Assembly (NCBI RefSeq): GCF_000685095.1
Contig: NZ_BAYE01000009.1
Span: 1 to 64,000 of the forward strand
Direction of reading: 5' to 3'
DNA from: Paraburkholderia caledonica NBRC 102488
GTDB lineage: Bacteria > Pseudomonadota > Gammaproteobacteria > Burkholderiales > Burkholderiaceae
DNA length: 64,000 nucleotides
Both the position numbers and the translations under genes were made by a program. Positions 1-8,216 of the stretch are shown here, piece by piece. Position 1 is the first letter of the stretch; each line of letters starts with the position of its first letter. Under the pieces are notes generated by a model, which was not told the DNA's origin, did not search any database, and saw only the letters and a list, made by a program, of their open reading frames with translations.

Positions 1-124
1 TCTCTGTTACTCCAAAGTTCGGATGTCGTGTTTCCGCTAAATTGAAATGTCCGGTTTCAGTCGTTGGAACTAAAAGCAAATCAACGTAAATTTCGAATCC
101 GCGATATCCGACCGTTCGCTGCAC
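1..124 (-). CDS. Hypothetical protein, cut by window edge
   Basis: Only the first 41 codons are present; the reading frame is still open at base 1. A GTG start at 122-124 is preceded by GGAGG five bases upstream, which decides the start. The N-terminus contains YRGFEIYVDLLL, which resembles YEGFEIHVEPLL in the 106-residue protein at 9819-10139, so the two look like members of one small family of unknown function. No catalytic motif, membrane segment or signal peptide is visible in the part available. Confidence 0.5.
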   Translation of the reverse strand, partial: MQRTVGYRGFEIYVDLLLVPTTETGHFNLAETRHPNFGVTE

Positions 125-797
125 AAAGACCTCCGGGTCCCGCACCGCCGCAAGACGGGCAGATCAATGGCGGGCCAACATTTCTTCGGCCATCACCGTC
201 ATGCGCGCGTCGCCCGCATCTTTTGCCGCGGATTCTGTCGCGAGATCCCCCCGAAACACGATCCCAAGAGTTGCAGCAGTCGAGGTTCAGGAGCGGAATC
301 AATCAAACATAGCCGCCCGCTTGCCCGGCAGTCTGACCTACAGCCCGTGGCTTTCCCGTGTTCGCATATCCCATGACCACCTGCCGACAGAGATAGGTTG
401 GAGAATCTCGCAGAAAAGAGTGGCTGATTCCGGGCGAAAAAATGCGTACCCTGAGATTGCGTCGGGGTACTGATCCTTCGTTGCGGACACCCTGTTCCCC
501 CGAGGCGTAAGTGTTGCCACCGGTCACACCGTGCGATCGTGACCTGGCGCGCGAATATCCATTCTGGTCTCGTCACTCGCAGCTTTGGGTCGGCACGCAC
601 TTGCCACCTGTCGCCCGCTGCCAACCGTAGTGAGGCTTCGCAATCGCCTGCGAAGCCGTGGGGCGGAATTCGCGACGCGCTCGAAGGCGTTGTTCTTCCG
701 GATGCACGCGCAGGGCGTGAGTATGCCTGCTTCCCGGCTGGTGCCCGCGCCGGCTGGCGCGGTCAAGTCTTACCTGCAGCTCAATGAGATGCGGGAT
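125..797. other. Gene-poor stretch
   Basis: No reading frame here combines a ribosome binding site, a credible start and protein-like composition. The stretch must hold the promoter of the partial gene at 1-124. A short stem (CGGGAT, loop CTA, ATCCCG) at about 792-806 lies at the stop codon of the gene at 798-1058, but it has no T-run and is too weak to call a terminator. Confidence 0.4.
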
Positions 798-1058
798 CTA
801 ATCCCGGCTTATCGAAGACGCCAGCTTCGAGATCCTGTCTGAATTGCTGTACCCAACCGGTTTCGAATCCGATGGGTGTTCACTCGCAATTTGGGTTGAT
901 AGTCTGGTTACGGTGACATAGCCCTGCAGGCCGACGTTCTCGTCCCCCATGGGGTCAGTCGTCTCCGTTTCCAGCAGTTCGAATTCACCTTCTGCCAGTC
1001 CCTTGCGCTGCAAGGTCGCCACGAAAGCCTGGCGCTCATCCGGTTCGATCAGTTGCAT
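798..1058 (-). CDS. Small hypothetical protein (86 aa)
   Basis: The frame stays open far upstream, but the ATG at 1056-1058 has GGAGGG placed seven to eight bases before it, and the sequence from there (MQLIEPDERQAFVATLQR) reads as a compact acidic soluble protein. I recognise no domain; the pattern LQGYVTVTR in the middle is the most distinctive part. There is no signal peptide or membrane segment. It stands alone, divergent from the gene at 1648. The segment just upstream in the same frame also looks partly protein-like, so a longer product cannot be fully excluded. Confidence 0.6.
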   Translation of the reverse strand: MQLIEPDERQAFVATLQRKGLAEGEFELLETETTDPMGDENVGLQGYVTVTRLSTQIASEHPSDSKPVGYSNSDRISKLASSISRD

Positions 1059-1647
1059 CTTCCGCCCTCCCCGTCTGCCCGACACCGATATTCGTGGTCC
1101 CTTCACGACGTCGCCATAATCCCGGAACGTTACGCAGTGCCCGAGTGCGTCGCTGCTATGGCTGACGTTGTGGAAGCCGACTCCCATGCGCTCGTCAGGT
1201 TCACCGATCGGGTTGCACTCGGGCATCACCAGCGACAGCTCTGGTGCACGCGCTCGATGGAAAACTGTCCGGACAGTTTTGTCATAGTTCCTGCCTTCCT
1301 TCATGACCCGCCGCAATTTGCATCGCGGCGCGCATCGCCGTGAGCGGTCGAAACCGCCTGCACGTGCCGCAAAAAGACGCGAAGCCACGCTCGAGGCATG
1401 TCCCCTCTCCGTAAGGCCCCTGCGCTGCTCCGTGTCATCGCGTGACGTTGTCCCGCCGGGGGATTGTTGCACGGTGCCGCTATCAGTAGCAATTGCGCAA
1501 AGCGCGCTCGTGTCTGTGCCGATAGCACCGTCCGTTCCCTGGACGGGCCGATGCGAATGGACAATCAGTCCATGCGCAGCCGATAGTTGAGGCTCGTTGG
1601 CCACAACAGGGCTACACTCAAAATAGGATAAATTCCGGAGCAACACC
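1059..1647. other. Divergent intergenic region
   Basis: This holds the promoters of two divergent small genes. The minus-strand frame upstream of 1058 reads on to about 1320 with some protein-like stretches (for example ERMGVGFHNVSHSSDALG), which may be a decayed neighbour. An ACTGTCCGGACAGT palindrome lies at about 1264-1277. No convincing gene was found. Confidence 0.35.
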
Positions 1648-1965
1648 ATGACCGACGCTACCCCCCAAAGCACCTTTCGCGGTCTTCCCCTGACGCAGGA
1701 GCAGGACGCAGAAGTCAGACACTACATAAATAAGAAACAGCAGCATGGCGAGCCGTGGGATACGCCTGAGTTGCAGGCCATGCTTCGCGACATGCTGGAG
1801 CCCCCGAGCGACGACGACGGGGGACTCGGTTCCACCGTCGACGAAACGAAGGCGGCCACAGAACGCGCGACAGCTTCGGTCGACGAGACCATGGAGCCCA
1901 TTGAGGCCTGCGAAGAGCGGAATGCTGCGATGGAAACCGAGGGTATGAGGGGACCGAAGCGCTGA
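1648..1965 (+). CDS. Small acidic hypothetical protein (105 aa)
   Basis: ATG at 1648 is preceded by GGAG at -10. The protein is hydrophilic, with an N-terminal predicted helical stretch (LTQEQDAEVRHYINKKQQ) and a very acidic middle (EPPSDDDGG) followed by a Thr/Glu-rich low-complexity tail. No signal peptide or membrane segment is seen. The composition suggests a partly disordered cytoplasmic protein; I do not recognise a family. Confidence 0.6.
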   Translation: MTDATPQSTFRGLPLTQEQDAEVRHYINKKQQHGEPWDTPELQAMLRDMLEPPSDDDGGLGSTVDETKAATERATASVDETMEPIEACEERNAAMETEGMRGPKR

Positions 1966-2531
1966 ATCCCAGGCAGCGCTCGCGACTCGTGTTGAAATTC
2001 AGCCAACGCATTCGGACCGTGTCATGAGCCTGTTGGGAATCCTGAATCACATCGATTGCGGCGCCGCCGCTCAGCTTTGCAATCAGCGCCCCCAACCCGC
2101 GAGAAGACGGGGCTCGCCGTGTACTTCGATGCCCGCGCCCCAGAGCCCTCTCGGAGGACGATGAAACACGTACCCTTATCCGTACCGGGCGCCAAACCGA
2201 TTTCAAGGCCGGCGCAGAAATCAGCCGGGATCTGTCGCAGCACTGCGCGAACCCACTCGCGACGAGCACGAAAACAATCAGGCAGAAGATGCCAGACGAC
2301 CGCACAGGAATATGCCTGGTCGGCCACAACATCTGAGTTAGATGGGACGTCCGGTGGCGTCGTCAAATGAACGTCGATCGTGGATCGGAACGGCTCGCGT
2401 CGTTCCACCCTTTCGGCGCAAGCGCGCGGAAGCGCAAAGAGCCGTGCCGCGATCCGCACCGGTATGATTGCGCGTACGTTGTACCCGTGGCGTCCTTTCG
2501 ATGTATGTCCTATCTGCGAAAGGAGGAGACC
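1966..2531. other. Gene-poor stretch
   Basis: Frames on both strands stay open for 100-190 codons here, as is common at this GC content, but none has both a ribosome binding site and recognisable protein character. The minus-strand frame between about 2030 and 2330 is the most protein-like and may be a relic. The 3' end includes the AGGAGG ribosome binding site at 2521-2526 of the next gene. Confidence 0.35.
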
Positions 2532-2786
2532 GTGAAACGCGATATGAATCTGGCACTCGCAATATTGAAGACTCTCGAGGAAAACAAGTCCCCGCACCTC
2601 AGCGAATTTGACATTGAAAGTGCGCTCAAGGATGCGTTCGATGTGTCGAACCGGGGTGTGTGGTATCAGTTGAACCTGCTGGCCGACGCAAATCTCGTCC
2701 GCTCGATGGGTAGCGACTGGCGGCTAACCTGGGATGGCCACGAGTTTTTGAAGTCGGCGGTCCCAAATGCCTTCGAAGACACCTGA
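2532..2786 (+). CDS. DUF2513-like winged-helix protein
   Basis: An 84-residue protein. The frame extends upstream, but AGGAGG sits six bases before a GTG at 2532, giving the N-terminus VKRDMNLALAILKTLEENK. This matches the opening of the DUF2513 family (MKRDMDLxRxIL), whose members are short winged-helix-like proteins often found on mobile elements and phages. The later part (GVWYQLNLLADANLV, WRLTWDGHEFL) has the family's predicted recognition helix and C-terminal TxxGHEFL pattern. Its targets are unknown; a DNA-binding regulator is an inference. It lies 200 bp upstream of a codirectional nitroreductase-like gene. Confidence 0.7.
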   Translation: MKRDMNLALAILKTLEENKSPHLSEFDIESALKDAFDVSNRGVWYQLNLLADANLVRSMGSDWRLTWDGHEFLKSAVPNAFEDT

Positions 2787-2986
2787 AGGGTGACGTAAGC
2801 GCCGGAACCATCCTCCGGCTTTCGTGAAGACAAGCCGATTGCCGGCGCATTGCACAGGGACGCCGAGCGCAATGGCAGTTTGCCGAAGCACGTTCGATTC
2901 CACGACTCGATGACGACTGCATCGCAACGTCCAGCCAGCCGGTTTTGTACAGCCGCATGTGCGGATATTCCCGGTCTGAGGAGAAC

Positions 2987-4585
2987 ATGGACCAGTTAAA
3001 GCACGCGATGCTTGAATATCACGAGCGCAGCAAGCATCGCATTAGCGGCTATGCCGCTGGCCCTGGGGAACTCGACTGGGCATCCCAACCGGATCCGTTT
3101 CGGGTATTTCACGGCGCACCGCGCATTGGTCTGCCGTTAGCCGCGGATTGCCTGACTACACGCTACAACGAACTGCGCTGCGGCGCATTGCCCCCCGCGC
3201 GCAGATTCGATCTTTCCAGTCTGGCAATCCTGTTCGAACTTTCTCTCGGCCTGTCGGCGTGGAAATCGTACGGCACGCAGCGGTGGGCACTGCGCTGCAA
3301 CCCTTCGAGCGGAAATCTGCATCCAACCGAGGGCTATCTTCTGTGTCCGCCTCTGCCCGGCTTGTCCGGTGGGGTCTATCATTACCTGAGCCAGGACCAT
3401 TCCCTTGAATGTCGCGCTGCAGTGCATGACGAACGATGGAGCGAGGCGCTCCCGCAAAGTGGCGTCCTGATCGGCATAAGCTCGATCCCCTGGCGCGAGG
3501 CGTGGAAATACGGCATGCGTGCCTGGCGCTACTGCCAGCACGATTGCGGCCATGTCATCGCCGCGGTGAGTTACGCTGCGGCAGCGCTTGGCTGGCAGAC
3601 GCGGCTGGTGGAGGCGGCTGCGGACGACGCAGTGGCCAACCTGCTTGGATTGAATCGCGGAGAAGATTTCGCGAAGGCAGAAGCAGAGGCGCCGGATGCC
3701 TTGCTCTGGATCGGCAACCCTGAATTGCGGCCTGATCTTGAGCGCATGCTGATCGCCCTGGATAGCGCACAGTGGCACGGACGCGCGAATCAGCTGAGTC
3801 CGAGACATGTGAAGTGGCCGGATATCGATTCGATCCATCGCGCCACGCATAAGGCCCGTACTCGCGAACCGACCGTGCCGGATTCGGAAGAACACCCGTC
3901 TCCCGCCTCGCCCGCCCTTGATCTCAGCTTTGCCCGGATCGCGCGGCAGCGTCGCAGCGCGGTGAATTTCGACGGTACGACGTGCATTGCCAAGGCGGCG
4001 TTTTTCAGCATGCTGGCGTGCCTGTTACCACGTCATGACACGCCGCCATGGAATGTGCTGAGGTCTCCTGCGGCAGTGCATGCAGCGTTAATGGTGCATC
4101 GCGTGGGCGACCTGGAGCCAGGCCTGTATATGTTTGTGAGACATCCGGGTGCGCTGCCGGATCTCAAACGATCTCTACGTCCACAATGGCTGTGGCAAAA
4201 GACCGGCCCCGATCATCTGCCACTCTATCTTCTGCTGCCTTACGATTTACGTGCCACGGCAAAGTTGATCTGCTGCCACCAGAATATCGGGGCCGATTCC
4301 TGCTTTGCGCTGGGGATGATCGCAGGATTCGGAATCGCGTTGAAGCAGCCATGGCGTTATCGCCATCTGTTCTGGGAATGCGGCATTGTTGGCCAGGCGC
4401 TCTATCTCGAAGCCGAAGCCGCCGGCGTGCGCGCGACAGGAATTGGCTGCTTTTTCGATGATGAAATGCACACACTGCTCGGCGTGGAGGATCACACCTG
4501 GCAAAGCCTGTATCACTTCACCGTCGGCCGCGCGGTAGACGATCAGCGCCTGTCAACATGTCCACCGTATCAGGTTCAGCGTTGA
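2987..4585 (+). CDS. Tandem SagB/ThcOx-like nitroreductase-family protein
   Basis: A 532-residue protein starting at ATG 2987, with GAGGAG five bases upstream. It contains two FMN-dependent nitroreductase-fold halves. The first carries the SagB-type pattern NPSSGNLHPTEGYLL at about residues 105-119. The second begins near residue 320 with ARQRRSAVNFDG, the usual opening of a SagB domain. SagB proteins oxidise azolines to azoles in peptide natural products, but no precursor peptide or cyclodehydratase gene is near, so that role is not supported. No signal peptide is seen. The double-domain layout, twice the length of a single SagB, suggests an internal pseudo-dimer. The substrate is unknown. 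Confidence 0.75.
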   Translation: MDQLKHAMLEYHERSKHRISGYAAGPGELDWASQPDPFRVFHGAPRIGLPLAADCLTTRYNELRCGALPPARRFDLSSLAILFELSLGLSAWKSYGTQRWALRCNPSSGNLHPTEGYLLCPPLPGLSGGVYHYLSQDHSLECRAAVHDERWSEALPQSGVLIGISSIPWREAWKYGMRAWRYCQHDCGHVIAAVSYAAAALGWQTRLVEAAADDAVANLLGLNRGEDFAKAEAEAPDALLWIGNPELRPDLERMLIALDSAQWHGRANQLSPRHVKWPDIDSIHRATHKARTREPTVPDSEEHPSPASPALDLSFARIARQRRSAVNFDGTTCIAKAAFFSMLACLLPRHDTPPWNVLRSPAAVHAALMVHRVGDLEPGLYMFVRHPGALPDLKRSLRPQWLWQKTGPDHLPLYLLLPYDLRATAKLICCHQNIGADSCFALGMIAGFGIALKQPWRYRHLFWECGIVGQALYLEAEAAGVRATGIGCFFDDEMHTLLGVEDHTWQSLYHFTVGRAVDDQRLSTCPPYQVQR

Positions 4586-4709
4586 AGCGAGAGCCTCACG
4601 TCCCGATCGTGGTGAGGCGGTATTTTCCACGAGGGCCCGGCGATTGAAAGAGGTGGCCTCACTCGTTCGGACAGTCTTCCAAGATTTTTAAGTGGAAAGT
4701 CCGGGGCGG

Positions 4710-4973
4710 TCATGCTGCCAATTTGATCGCAGGCAGCGTCGCGAAGTATGCCTCATCCGGCGTGCCGGCGGTCAGATACACGAAGCCGCGCGCCATCGGG
4801 ATATGACTCGTATCCAGTGCCCAGACCTGGTTTGCCCGATTGATCGTCATGCCCCGCAGCAGATACGGCCAGATCTTGTGCTGAGCATAGCGTCGGCTCG
4901 CGTTCGGCTTGCAGTACAGCGCCTCGATACCCATTCGCTTCATCAGCGTCAAAGGACCGGCGCATTGACTCAT
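4710..4973 (-). pseudogene. IS3-family transposase OrfB, internally deleted
   Basis: The 87-residue frame contains LMKRMGIEALYCKPNASRR, WPYLLRGMTINRANQVWALD and PMARGFVYL, which belong to the start of the IS3 OrfB integrase core. It then jumps directly to GTPDEAYFATLPA, which in intact transposases is close to the C-terminus. About 150 residues carrying the second Asp and the Glu of the DDE triad are therefore missing in frame. The N-terminal region before LMKRMG is also lost. OrfA is absent. The copy cannot be active. Confidence 0.8.
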
Positions 4974-5015
4974 CAGAATTGCAACTCGCGCTGACCTGTT
5001 GCCTCACGTAGTTTG

Positions 5016-5263
5016 CTACTCGTCGGCCCGCACGGTGCAACGCGGATTCTCGAGCCACGCGACGAAAGCGTCGTGCCATCGCTCAAACGCGTTCACGTCG
5101 AGGTCATACTCCTCGTCGAGTCTGTCGTTGTCGCGGAGAAACACCTCAGCACATCGCGCCCGTCCCAACATGCCACGGCGAAGCCGGTCAGGTCCGCGGT
5201 CGTTCCGCGCGGCTGATCGCACAGCAGCATCGCCAACTGCGATTTGAACTCCTCGAATGTCAT
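5016..5263 (-). pseudogene. Small hypothetical gene with frameshift
   Basis: Starts at ATG 5263 after GGAAG. The first frame reads MTFEEFKSQLAMLLCDQP and on through FAVACWDGRDV. The next frame then continues naturally with AEVFLRDNDRLDEEYD and AFERWHDAFVAWLENP down to a stop at 5016. The change of frame lies at about 5140-5155. Joined, it would be an acidic cytoplasmic protein of about 80 residues. It lies 43 bp downstream of the DUF2591 gene and probably belonged to the same small operon. A sequencing error is an alternative to true decay. Confidence 0.55.
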
Positions 5264-5306
5264 GGCTGTCTTCCAGTGGATGCACAACCATAGGCAGGAA
5301 AGGTGG

Positions 5307-5678
5307 CTAGATCTCGTCAGGGACTTCGTCGCCGAACCTGTCTGCAACGTAGGCACGCATGGCGGCAATCAGCGGAGTGTTTCCGTAGAAGCAAAAGCCG
5401 GCCGGTGTGGATGCTGCGTAACCGCCATGGTGGAGTGCGCCAGCATTAGTGTTGACCCGGGGCAGACAGTAGTCTTCGCGTTCGATGATCGGGCCGCCCT
5501 GAGCCCAGTCCGTCGACGGCGAAAAGGCGGCGTCAATCTCGACGGACTTCTCGTGTTTGTCGTCGCAATCAACATACGCCACCCAGCAGAGGCCATCCTC
5601 CACCTTTGGGTTTGATAGGCCTTCCGCTTTCGCAACCCAGTAATCGAGTTGCGCACCTTCCAGATCAGTTGTCTTCAC
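5307..5678 (-). CDS. DUF2591 domain protein
   Basis: A 123-residue protein. The GTG start at 5676-5678 has GGAGAG upstream and yields VKTTDLEGAQLDYWVAKAEG, the typical DUF2591 opening. The family core WAQGGPIIERE follows at about residues 75-85, and NTPLIAAMRAYVADRFGDEV lies near the end. DUF2591 is known mainly from phage and prophage-like regions, and its function is not established. Its start codon overlaps the stop of the gene before it (GTGA), which implies translational coupling in a small operon at 5.0-6.3 kb. Confidence 0.75.
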   Translation of the reverse strand: MKTTDLEGAQLDYWVAKAEGLSNPKVEDGLCWVAYVDCDDKHEKSVEIDAAFSPSTDWAQGGPIIEREDYCLPRVNTNAGALHHGGYAASTPAGFCFYGNTPLIAAMRAYVADRFGDEVPDEI

Positions 5679-6014
5679 AGGCTCTCTCCGCCGGGCACTT
5701 TCTGGCCAAACTTGCTGTCGACATACCAACGCATAGCCGCTGCCAGATCATCATCTCCGAGCCACCAATCGCTCCCCGACCGTGCCTGGGCGGCGATTTC
5801 CGGCCGGTCGTCCGACCTGAGCAATCAACTGTTCTTCGAATACCGGATCCACGATAGAACTGATCTCGATTTGCTCGCGCGCAATGATCGGTCGCGTCTG
5901 CCCTGGTTGCGCAGACCCTGTCGCTACCTTCGGCTCGTGAGGGGCACGCGGGAGCCGAGCTCTCTTCGTGACAAAAAACTCCGCACGACGGCATTGTCTG
6001 GAATTGGGCGTCAT
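5675..6014 (-). pseudogene. Second DUF2591-like gene, frameshifted
   Basis: An ATG at 6012-6014 overlaps the previous stop codon (ATGA). The first frame includes QTRPIIAREQIEISSIVDP, matching the PIIERE core of its neighbour. After about 5770 the match continues in another frame with WWLGDDDLAAAMRWYVDSKF, parallel to NTPLIAAMRAYVADRF of the next gene, and ends in a TGA overlapping that gene's GTG. It looks like a diverged duplicate of the adjacent DUF2591 gene broken by one frameshift. Its first 35 residues do not resemble the neighbour. Confidence 0.5.
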
Positions 6015-6292
6015 GTCCTTTTCTTTGGGGCACCGTCTGACAGGTCATCCGCTCGAAGCGTCGCGTTGGCCGTCACAAGGAACGTCGCACCCCGCTCAAA
6101 CAGCGCTGTATAGACCGCGTCAAACGTCTCCGCCAACAACTTTCGGCTTGCCTTGCTGTCACCGCTGGTGTCTTCCGCAGTGACCGCTTCCTTCTTCACG
6201 CACCGGTTCTGTTCGAGCGCGAAGGCTTGCAGCGCGTCGGGCTCGACCGGCAATTCCGCGACAGTGATGACGGTGGGCGGCATGGCTATCAT
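6011..6292 (-). CDS. Hypothetical protein, possibly truncated
   Basis: The frame reads MPPTVITVAELPVEPDALQAF and later SRKLLAETFDAVYTALFERG, composition typical of a soluble protein. Its stop overlaps the ATG of the next gene (ATGA). The start is uncertain: ATG at 6292 or 6283, with no good ribosome binding site. Because the truncated IS66 element begins less than 100 bp upstream, this may be the C-terminal remainder of a larger gene. I recognise no family. Confidence 0.45.
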   Translation of the reverse strand: MIAMPPTVITVAELPVEPDALQAFALEQNRCVKKEAVTAEDTSGDSKASRKLLAETFDAVYTALFERGATFLVTANATLRADDLSDGAPKKRT

Positions 6293-6372
6293 GATGCCCA
6301 ACTCGCGCCACGTTTACAAGATCGGGGGAGTGTTGTATCTGCGCAGGCGACAGCGAGTTCAGCGCACGCGCG

Positions 6373-6705
6373 TCACCGCGATGCGTGATGCGGTTCGCAT
6401 GCCGGGATCTCAATGCCTTCGAGCCAGGCGTTGAGTTCGGCGAGCGTGAAGCCGCGTTGCGCGAGCGCTAACGGTGAGGGAAAGCGGCCCCGTTCAAGGC
6501 GCGTGTACCAGAGCGCGAAGCCGGTGCGATCCCAGTAAAGGCATTTGACTTTCGAGCGGTCGCGCCCGACGAACACGAACAGACTACCGGCGACAGGGTT
6601 CTGGGCAAGCAGTGGTTCGACCAGATACGACAGGCCGTCGATGGATTTGCGCATGTCGACCGGCTCACGGCAGATATACGCACGAACATCGGCTGCGATC
6701 AGCAC
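6373..6705 (-). CDS. tnpB: IS66 accessory protein TnpB
   Basis: A 110-residue protein with the hallmark TnpB sequence: VDMRKSIDGLSYLVEPLL, SLFVFVGRDRSKVKCLYWD and GFALWYTRLERGRFPSP. TnpB is required with TnpA for transposition of IS66 elements, though its biochemical role is unclear. The start overlaps the end of tnpA by 7 bp, as is usual for coupled IS66 genes. It appears intact, but the element lacks tnpC. Confidence 0.9.
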   Translation of the reverse strand: MLIAADVRAYICREPVDMRKSIDGLSYLVEPLLAQNPVAGSLFVFVGRDRSKVKCLYWDRTGFALWYTRLERGRFPSPLALAQRGFTLAELNAWLEGIEIPACEPHHASR

Positions 6706-7097
6706 CGGCTACCTCGGAGCTGTCCGAGCACGAAACGCACGATGCGATCGGCATGAGCACCGGTGAGCTCGATGCGAACACCGGCGAGCGACAACGTCAC
6801 CCGATCACGCGAAGATGACAAAGCGTCCGCCGTCGACGGCGGCGCGGTGTCCGGACGGGAAACGATAAATGCAGCGTCCGGGGCGACCGCGAGCGGGTGC
6901 GCGTCTGCTCGTGCCTCGCCAGAGAGCTTCCTGCGCCACAAGCCGAAGGTACTGACGGCGAGCCCCTGTTCACGACAGAAACGTCGAAGGCCCAGTCCGC
7001 TTGTGGTCCATGCCATGACCATGTCGCGCCAGAATGCTTCGCCTTGCCGGGGGCGTCGTGCACCCGTCAGTACGGCCTCTTCCGCTGCGTCGTCCAT
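6699..7097 (-). CDS. tnpA: IS66 accessory protein TnpA
   Basis: A 132-residue protein with the TnpA helix-turn-helix region (FWRDMVMAWTTSGLGLRRFC, then QGLAVSTFGLWRRKL), a variable linker, and the C-terminal segment VRIELTGAHADRIVRFVLGQL that precedes TnpB in IS66 elements. It is the first gene of the truncated element. The protein itself looks complete. Confidence 0.85.
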   Translation of the reverse strand: MDDAAEEAVLTGARRPRQGEAFWRDMVMAWTTSGLGLRRFCREQGLAVSTFGLWRRKLSGEARADAHPLAVAPDAAFIVSRPDTAPPSTADALSSSRDRVTLSLAGVRIELTGAHADRIVRFVLGQLRGSRC

Positions 7098-7383
7098 CGC
7101 ATTGCTCCGTCGCTACGATGGCATCACCTTCGCACTGAGCTTGCGTGCGTTCAAGACGGGATGCGCTGAGGGATACGATGATATGACGGATAACGCTCGT
7201 AACGGTGCAGAGGTCAATCCGCTTGGAAAGTTCAGTTGAGGCCGCTCAAATTCTGACGGCCACTCCTGCAAAACGGGTTGGAGGTGCCGCTTGTACACGA
7301 CCGGCTCGTCGCATGTCTGACGGAAAATTGGATACTGCCGCGTTCACCCTATAATCCTGCTTTTCTTATCGGGCGATGCAGCT

Positions 7384-8142
7384 ATGAAGAAGTTGATCCT
7401 TACCCTGGCTTCGGTGGCGTTCTGCGCTTTGGGAACGGTCGGCGCGCAGGCGCAAGACCGCGAACTGGTGGTGGCGTCCAGCGCCACCTACACGCCGTTC
7501 GCGTTCGAGAACAAGGACAAGCAGATCGTGGGCTTCGACATTGACATCATCGATGCCGTCGCCAAACAGCAGCACATGAAATTGCGTATCGTGAACACAC
7601 CGTTCACGAGCATCTTCGCGTCGCTCAACAATGGCGACGTCGACCTCGTAATCTCCGGCGTGACGATCAACGACAAGCGCAAACAAAGCTTCGACTTCTC
7701 GGCGCCGTACTTCGATGCACGGCAACTGATTGCCGTGCCTAAAAGCAGCACCGTGAAATCGCTGAAAGATCTCGACGGCAAGAAGGTGTCCGTGGTCAGC
7801 GGCTCGACGGCAGACGACGTGATGAGCCGTGAAGTCGGCAAAACGAATCCGAATATTCGCCGCTTTGAGAGCACGCCGCTCATCATTTCCGAACTGGCTT
7901 CGGGTGGTGTCGATGCCGCGATCGGCGACAACGGCGTCATCGCTTACCGCGTGTCGCAGAACCCCGGCCTGAAGACCGTCGAAGACGCCAATTTTCCGAA
8001 GGAATACTATGGCATCGTCGTGCGCAAGGGCGAAAAGGCGCTGCTCGAGAGGATCAACGCCGGCCTTGGCGCGATTCGCGCGAACGGCACCTACAACCAG
8101 ATCTACAAGAAGTGGTTCAATCAGGATTTCAAGCCGCAGTGA
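7384..8142 (+). CDS. ABC transporter substrate-binding protein, polar amino acid type
   Basis: A 252-residue periplasmic binding protein of family 3 (ArtJ/HisJ/GlnH type). The signal peptide is MKKLILTLASVAFCALGTVG, ending AQA before QDREL. Family features follow: YTPFAFENKDKQIVGFDIDI near the mature N-terminus, DLVISGVTINDKRKQSFDFS around residue 95, and the C-terminal NGTYNQIYKKWF. The ligand is probably glutamine, arginine or a related amino acid, but the sequence alone does not decide. The permease gene follows 74 bp downstream on the same strand. Confidence 0.9.
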   Translation: MKKLILTLASVAFCALGTVGAQAQDRELVVASSATYTPFAFENKDKQIVGFDIDIIDAVAKQQHMKLRIVNTPFTSIFASLNNGDVDLVISGVTINDKRKQSFDFSAPYFDARQLIAVPKSSTVKSLKDLDGKKVSVVSGSTADDVMSREVGKTNPNIRRFESTPLIISELASGGVDAAIGDNGVIAYRVSQNPGLKTVEDANFPKEYYGIVVRKGEKALLERINAGLGAIRANGTYNQIYKKWFNQDFKPQ

Positions 8143-8216
8143 CGCGTGCGAGGGTCCGGTCGTGCGGGACGCACGACGATCTCGCCGCGATCCATTTCGC
8201 GATCTAAAAGGCAAGC

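Larger units (their letters stand above)
6373..7097 (-). mobile_element. Partial IS66-family element (tnpA-tnpB, no tnpC)
   Basis: Two of the three IS66 genes are present in the normal order and overlapping frames, tnpA then tnpB. The DDE transposase gene tnpC, expected directly after tnpB, is absent; sequence below 6373 belongs to an unrelated small-gene operon. I could not place terminal inverted repeats. The element is therefore truncated at its tnpC side and should not move by itself. Confidence 0.8.

Noticed and set aside
2022..2597. Possible 191-codon gene on the minus strand
   Set aside because: It partly overlaps the well-supported DUF2513 gene, has no ribosome binding site and no known motif; at most a relic.
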